Made by a program: the position numbers and the translations under genes. Below, piece after piece: positions 60,317-64,000 of a DNA stretch of 64,000 nt (within the stretch, counting starts at the first letter, position 1; every line of letters starts with the position of its first letter). A model generated the notes under the pieces. It saw nothing but the letters and a program-made list of their open reading frames with translations, searched no databases and had not been told where the DNA came from. This DNA is from RGIG1681 sp045650505 (lineage in GTDB: Bacteria > Bacillota > Clostridia > Christensenellales > UBA1242), in assembly GCA_045650505.1 (NCBI GenBank), contig JAZRRE010000031.1, positions 101,161 through 165,160 of the forward strand. Direction: 5' to 3'.

Positions 60317-61408
60317 ATGCAAAAAAATAACATTGAAATTCAAGAACTTAAAGGAAAGACTGTTGTGGTTGGAATGAGTGGTGGGGTTGACTCATCAGTT
60401 GCTTGCTTGCTTTTAAAACAAGCAGGTGCAAATGTTATTGGCTTGCATATGAAAACTGAAAATGCAGAAACTAGCGAGGCTGACAAACAAAGAGTTATAG
60501 ATGTTTGTGAAAAACTTGGTGTTAGGCTAGAAGTGGTTGAATATAAAGATGAAATGCAAGTTGTGAAAGACTATTTTGTTCAAGAATATTTAGCCGGCAG
60601 AACACCAAACCCTTGCGTTGTTTGCAATAGAGAAGTTAAGTTTAAACCGTTTATTGAGTTTGCAGAAAAGTTTAATGCAGATTATTTTGCAACAGGGCAT
60701 TATGCGGTTGTTGAACACATTGGTGATAAGCATTACTTAAAAGTTGCTGCTGATAAAAACAAAGACCAATCATATTTTCTTTGCAAGTTGTCACAAACAC
60801 AACTTCAAAAAGCGCTCTTTCCACTTGGGGCTTTAACAAAGCCTGAAGTTAGAAAAATTGCTGAAGATAACGGACTCGCTTTTGAAGGTGTTAAAGAAAG
60901 TCAAGATATCTGTTTTTTGGGCACTCAAAAATTTAAAGAATTTATGGAAAATAATTATCCTGAAAAACCAAGAGATATTGTTGATATCAATTCAAATAAA
61001 GTGGTGGGAAAACATACCGGCGTTTCAAAATATACCATTGGTCAAAGAAAAGGTCTTGGCATTGGTGGTGGGCATGGCTTAACCGGTGAAAGTTGGTCAG
61101 TTGTGAAAAAAGATATGACAAAAAACATTATTTATGTTTGCCAGGGAAATTCATATTATGCTGATGGGCTTTATGCGAGTGGTGTTAATTGGATTCCTGA
61201 AAAACCTGCAGAAAGATTTGAATGCTTTGCAAAGTTTAGATATCGTCAAGAACCAAAAAAAGTTGTTGTTACTGTAAATGGTGATGATAAAATTTTTGTG
61301 GAGTTTGAAGAAAAACAAACATCGATTGCCGAAGGTCAATTCGTGGTGCTTTATGATGGTGACACTTGCCTTGGTGGTGGTGTGATTGATGAAATTTATA
61401 AAAAATAA
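60317..61408 (+). CDS. mnmA: tRNA-specific 2-thiouridylase MnmA
   Basis: A 363-residue ATP-dependent enzyme that thiolates U34 of tRNA-Lys, -Glu and -Gln, the same nucleotide modified by MnmEG. PP-loop VVGMSGGVDSSVA (16-28), catalytic Cys in NPCVVCNREVKF, and SQDICFLG with the second Cys are present. The C-terminal beta domains are complete. It lies 15 nt after the TM2 gene; the ribosome site is weak (GAGAAAAAT). Confidence 0.95.
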   Translation: MQKNNIEIQELKGKTVVVGMSGGVDSSVACLLLKQAGANVIGLHMKTENAETSEADKQRVIDVCEKLGVRLEVVEYKDEMQVVKDYFVQEYLAGRTPNPCVVCNREVKFKPFIEFAEKFNADYFATGHYAVVEHIGDKHYLKVAADKNKDQSYFLCKLSQTQLQKALFPLGALTKPEVRKIAEDNGLAFEGVKESQDICFLGTQKFKEFMENNYPEKPRDIVDINSNKVVGKHTGVSKYTIGQRKGLGIGGGHGLTGESWSVVKKDMTKNIIYVCQGNSYYADGLYASGVNWIPEKPAERFECFAKFRYRQEPKKVVVTVNGDDKIFVEFEEKQTSIAEGQFVVLYDGDTCLGGGVIDEIYKK

Positions 61409-61469
61409 ATAAAAGTTAGAAATTAATAAAAGATAAAATTAATTATTGTAAAATATAAAGGAGAAAAAT

Positions 61470-62471
61470 ATGAAGCAAGTAGTACTCACAGGTATAAAGC
61501 CAACAGGCACTCCTCATATAGGAAACTATTTTGGCGTTATCAAAAGAGCAATAGAAATGAGTCAAAATACAGAGTATGATAGATTTTATTTCATTGCTGA
61601 TTATCACGCATTAAATTCAATTAAAAATGCTGATGATATGAAAAAATATTATAAAGAACTTGCTTGCACATGGCTTGCTTGTGGTTTAGACCCTGAAAAA
61701 GTTATGTTTTATCGTCAAAGTCAAATTCCTGAAACATTTGAACTTTGCTGGATTTTAATGAATGTCACACCAAAAGGTTTAATGGATAGGGCGCACGCAT
61801 ATAAGGCAGTTGTTCAAGAAAATGAAACCGCTGGCAAAGACCCAGATGATGGCGTTAATATGGGGCTTTATAATTACCCAATTTTAATGGCAGCAGATAT
61901 TCTTTTGTTTAACACAAAGTTTGTTCCGGTTGGAAGAGATCAAAAACAACATGTTGAAATGGCAAGAGATATTGCTAAATATTTTAATAAAAAATATGGC
62001 TACACCCTTGTCGTTCCAAATGAGATGATTGAAGAAAAAACTGCAACAATTGTTGGGCTTGATGGAAGAAAGATGAGTAAGAGTTATGGAAATCAACTTC
62101 CACTTTTTGCTGATGAAGTTGCACTCAAAAAACTTATTGCTGGAATAAAAACTGATAGTTCACTTCCAACAGAACCAAAGAGCACAGACTGCACACTTTT
62201 TGAATATATAAAGTTGTTTGGAACTGAAGAAAAACAAGCGGAAATGGCAAAGCGTTTTGCAGAAGGCATTTCTTGGGCTGATGCAAAAAAAGAACTCTTT
62301 GAAATTGCAAATGAGTTCTTAAAGCCAATGCGTGATAGATATAATAGATATATGGAAAACTTTGAAGATGTTGAACTTCTATTGAAAAAGGGAGAAGAAA
62401 AGGCAAGAGTTATTGCAAGAGAAACAATTGCCAGAGTTCGCAAAGCCATCGGTGTTGATGAACTTAAATAA
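61470..62471 (+). CDS. trpS: Tryptophanyl-tRNA synthetase
   Basis: A 333-residue class I synthetase. HIGH-type motif in TGTPHIGNYFG (about 11-21), KMSKS as GRKMSKSYGN (about 199-208), and the YPILMAADIL helix. AAAGGAG precedes the ATG. No T-box or other leader structure is visible. Ends at a terminator. Confidence 0.96.
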   Translation: MKQVVLTGIKPTGTPHIGNYFGVIKRAIEMSQNTEYDRFYFIADYHALNSIKNADDMKKYYKELACTWLACGLDPEKVMFYRQSQIPETFELCWILMNVTPKGLMDRAHAYKAVVQENETAGKDPDDGVNMGLYNYPILMAADILLFNTKFVPVGRDQKQHVEMARDIAKYFNKKYGYTLVVPNEMIEEKTATIVGLDGRKMSKSYGNQLPLFADEVALKKLIAGIKTDSSLPTEPKSTDCTLFEYIKLFGTEEKQAEMAKRFAEGISWADAKKELFEIANEFLKPMRDRYNRYMENFEDVELLLKKGEEKARVIARETIARVRKAIGVDELK

Positions 62472-62490
62472 TTTAATTGTAAGTAAAAAA

Positions 62491-62517
62491 TGATAGGAAA
62501 ATTCCTATCATTTTTTT
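62491..62517 (+). terminator. trpS terminator
   Basis: TGATAGGAA/TTCCTATCA stem with a T-run, convergent to the 62528 gene. Confidence 0.88.
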
Positions 62518-62527
62518 GTTTTCGTTT

Positions 62528-63130
62528 TTATTGCTTTTGTGGATTTGCTTCGCCTTCAAATCCAAAGTCAACAAAGTGTTCGTATTCTTCTGGTGTGCAA
62601 ACTGCTCTAAATCTTCTATAAAAATCTAAAATATATTCATCATATTCTTTAACGCCATATTTTTTATATTCTTCTTCTAATTCTTTAATAAAATATAAAC
62701 AAGTGTTGGCCTTTTTTGTGTTTGATGAAATATGTTTTAAAATTGTGTGTGAAGGGCGATAAAAATATTTATTTTTTATCAATTTATACAATTCCATAAT
62801 TTCTTCTGGTGTTTTGTTTTCAATAAGTTTAGTGCAAGCTTTTTCATAAACTTCTGGAAAAAGGTCGGCATTATCAAATAAAGAGTGAATCAATTCATTG
62901 ATTAATTTGTCATCTTTTAAAGATAAGATATAATTAAGAACTGCTGTGTGACAATCGTGTCTTTCTTCACGCAATTTAAATTCTCTATGATATGGAAGGT
63001 TATAAGATTTTGATTCAAGGTCGTAAACAAACCTTATTAATGCAGGATAGTCGTTGTTATTCATAATAGTTTCTAAAAGATTTACATCTAAAAATTCATA
63101 ATTAGTTTTGTTGTTTTGTTTCTTTGTCAT
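62528..63130 (-). CDS. Uncharacterised 200-residue helical protein, partner of the ART-like gene
   Basis: Not recognised. It is predicted all-helical, with repeated helix pairs (DYPALIRFVYDLESKSY; DDKLINELIHSLFDNADLFPEVYE; YFIKELEEEYKKYG), as in ARM/HEAT-type proteins. Acidic C-terminus. It starts 40 nt after the ART-like gene on the same strand, with AAGGAGC, and probably shares its transcript. If the upstream gene codes for a toxin, this could be its partner or immunity protein, but nothing in the sequence itself proves it. Confidence 0.7.
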   Translation of the reverse strand: MTKKQNNKTNYEFLDVNLLETIMNNNDYPALIRFVYDLESKSYNLPYHREFKLREERHDCHTAVLNYILSLKDDKLINELIHSLFDNADLFPEVYEKACTKLIENKTPEEIMELYKLIKNKYFYRPSHTILKHISSNTKKANTCLYFIKELEEEYKKYGVKEYDEYILDFYRRFRAVCTPEEYEHFVDFGFEGEANPQKQ

Positions 63131-63170
63131 AAAATTTGCTCCTTATTGTTTTTTCTTTTGATTAAAATTT

Positions 63171-63941
63171 TTATTGTCCTAAAAACGTGTTCACTTTCAA
63201 ATGTTCTTGTTCATCGCGTGCTCTAAACTTTTCAAGGTCAACTTGAAGGGTTTGCCCCTTAAAGCCTTCGGCTGAATGGGGAAGAATGAGTGATTTTTTG
63301 TTAAGCACAACAACATGACCGTTTGGCATAAACATCATATCGGCACCAATAAGAAGTGCTGTTATGCTTATATCGGTTTTGAGCAAGCATACGAATGCTT
63401 TCTTTTGAATTTCAGGAATGTTTGCCATTTTGATTTCTTCAATAAATCTTTCTCTGGCATACATCAAATGAATTTTGCTCATAACAAGTGCATTGTCATT
63501 AACATCAATTTTTAAAATATTTCCAACTTTATCATCAAAAGGGTGGATTTGTTTTGTTAAATGATTTTTTAAATAACTCTTTCCAAATGAAGTGTCTGCA
63601 ACAGCATAAAGTCCTGAACCATTGCTTCCTTTTGAATAATAGATTGGGTTTTTCGCGAGTTGTTCAAGGGTGTATTCACTTCCAAAGGTTGCACGGTAAA
63701 TAGTTCCACCATAAATCTCATCTCTAGAAACAGCTGAAGTTTTTCTTTGTTGTAAAAATTGAAACCATTTACTAACAATGTAAGGTGTGTTTTCTTTGAT
63801 TGTTTCGGCTGAACCATTAAAATAAATATTGAAAATAGGCTCTAATGACATAAAGTCATAAAAGAGAGTCAAATCTTCATTAGAAATAGAATAATCATTT
63901 ATAATTTGGTTGTTTATTTCACAAGTTCTAAAAAAGTTCAT
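63171..63941 (-). CDS. Possible ADP-ribosyltransferase-fold protein, paralogue of the 37789 gene
   Basis: A 256-residue protein. Relative to the 37789 product it shares IYRATF (Arg), YYSKGSNGSGLYAVAD, GNILKIDVNDNALVM and ITALLIGADMMFMPNGHVVVLNKKSL, in the same order and spacing. These fit the strand order of ADP-ribosyltransferase folds related to phage-associated ART toxins. No signal peptide. The start is the ATG at 63941 with AAGGAAA 6 nt upstream; the longer frame is not conserved. It is the first gene of a two-gene unit with the 62528 helical protein. Confidence 0.6.
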   Translation of the reverse strand: MNFFRTCEINNQIINDYSISNEDLTLFYDFMSLEPIFNIYFNGSAETIKENTPYIVSKWFQFLQQRKTSAVSRDEIYGGTIYRATFGSEYTLEQLAKNPIYYSKGSNGSGLYAVADTSFGKSYLKNHLTKQIHPFDDKVGNILKIDVNDNALVMSKIHLMYARERFIEEIKMANIPEIQKKAFVCLLKTDISITALLIGADMMFMPNGHVVVLNKKSLILPHSAEGFKGQTLQVDLEKFRARDEQEHLKVNTFLGQ

Positions 63942-63954
63942 AAAAATTTCCTTA

Positions 63955-64000
63955 TATATAATGATAATATACACATATTATATACTATATATATTATATA
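63955..64000. other. A/T-rich window edge, upstream of the ART-like gene
   Basis: Almost pure A/T with alternating TA. Its -10-like hexamers cannot be resolved into one promoter, and the -35 region would lie outside the window. Confidence 0.4.

Noticed and set aside
1..64000. tRNA, rRNA, CRISPR, insertion sequence or prophage genes
   Set aside because: No cloverleaf, array of spaced direct repeats, transposase, integrase or structural phage gene was seen in any gap; the gaps are all shorter than about 300 bases.
1..64000. UGA read as tryptophan (code 4)
   Set aside because: All genes are full length with TGA treated as stop, and Trp codons are TGG; widespread UGA-Trp would break many frames.

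Overview
The window is a gene-dense, low-G+C stretch (roughly one third G+C by eye) from the replication-origin neighbourhood of a bacterium that looks like an uncultured, small-genome member of the Bacillota. Evidence: strong AAGGAGG-type ribosome binding sites, consensus SigA-like promoters with 16-18 bp spacers, a DnaI/DnaB-type helicase loader pair, the rpmH-rnpA-yidD-yidC-jag cluster, an L10-leader attenuator and a YtrA-type GntR/ABC operon. The standard code reads every gene through. Of the 65 stop codons I checked one by one, 56 are TAA, 9 are TAG and none is TGA. No tRNA, rRNA, CRISPR array, transposase or phage structural gene was seen, and no gap between genes exceeds about 300 bases.

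Layout. 1-6.2 kb (minus strand): mnmG (cut by the left edge), a GNAT acetyltransferase, mnmE, one plus-strand orphan, then jag, yidC, yidD, rnpA and rpmH. 6.2-9.7 kb: a membrane protein, dnaN and dnaA, all on the minus strand, divergent from recF. 9.7-16.7 kb: recF, two minus-strand orphans, a 240-bp strand switch holding a 38-bp pure A/T run, then gyrB and gyrA. 16.8-23.1 kb (minus): an orphan block of coiled-coil or hydrophobic proteins with a 43-residue micro-ORF, then the dnaI-like and dnaB-like loader genes. 23.3-38.6 kb: sbcD-sbcC, a GT8 glycosyltransferase, a LOG-family protein, a radical SAM activase, an RlmD-like methyltransferase, an orphan HNH nuclease, a NUDIX hydrolase, miaA, hisS, a PAP2 phosphatase, rdgB and a possible ADP-ribosyltransferase-fold protein.

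38.8-47.3 kb is the rpmG-secE-nusG-rplK-rplA then rplJ-rplL cluster, split by about 5 kb of three orphan genes, one of them a 1037-residue protein with an internal shift in codon use. 47.3-64 kb: an HD phosphohydrolase, SEC-C methionine aminopeptidase, a MazG-like protein, fba and gap for glycolysis, a zinc-ribbon membrane protein, the GntR/ABC operon with a visible operator, a lipoprotein, an SDR enzyme, a large orphan, a TM2-domain protein, mnmA, trpS, and a two-gene unit pairing a second ADP-ribosyltransferase-like protein with a helical protein.

How the genes work together: replication initiation and topology (dnaA, dnaN, recF, gyrAB, the two loader genes), double-strand-break processing (sbcCD), protein export and membrane insertion (secE, yidC, yidD), ribosome components, and tRNA modification (mnmE/mnmG, mnmA, miaA) are concentrated here. 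The most unusual points are the absent UGA stops, the reversed dnaA-dnaN block with no visible DnaA boxes, the orphan operons near the origin and inside the ribosomal cluster, the paralogous ADP-ribosyltransferase-like proteins, and several promoters that would give leaderless mRNAs.
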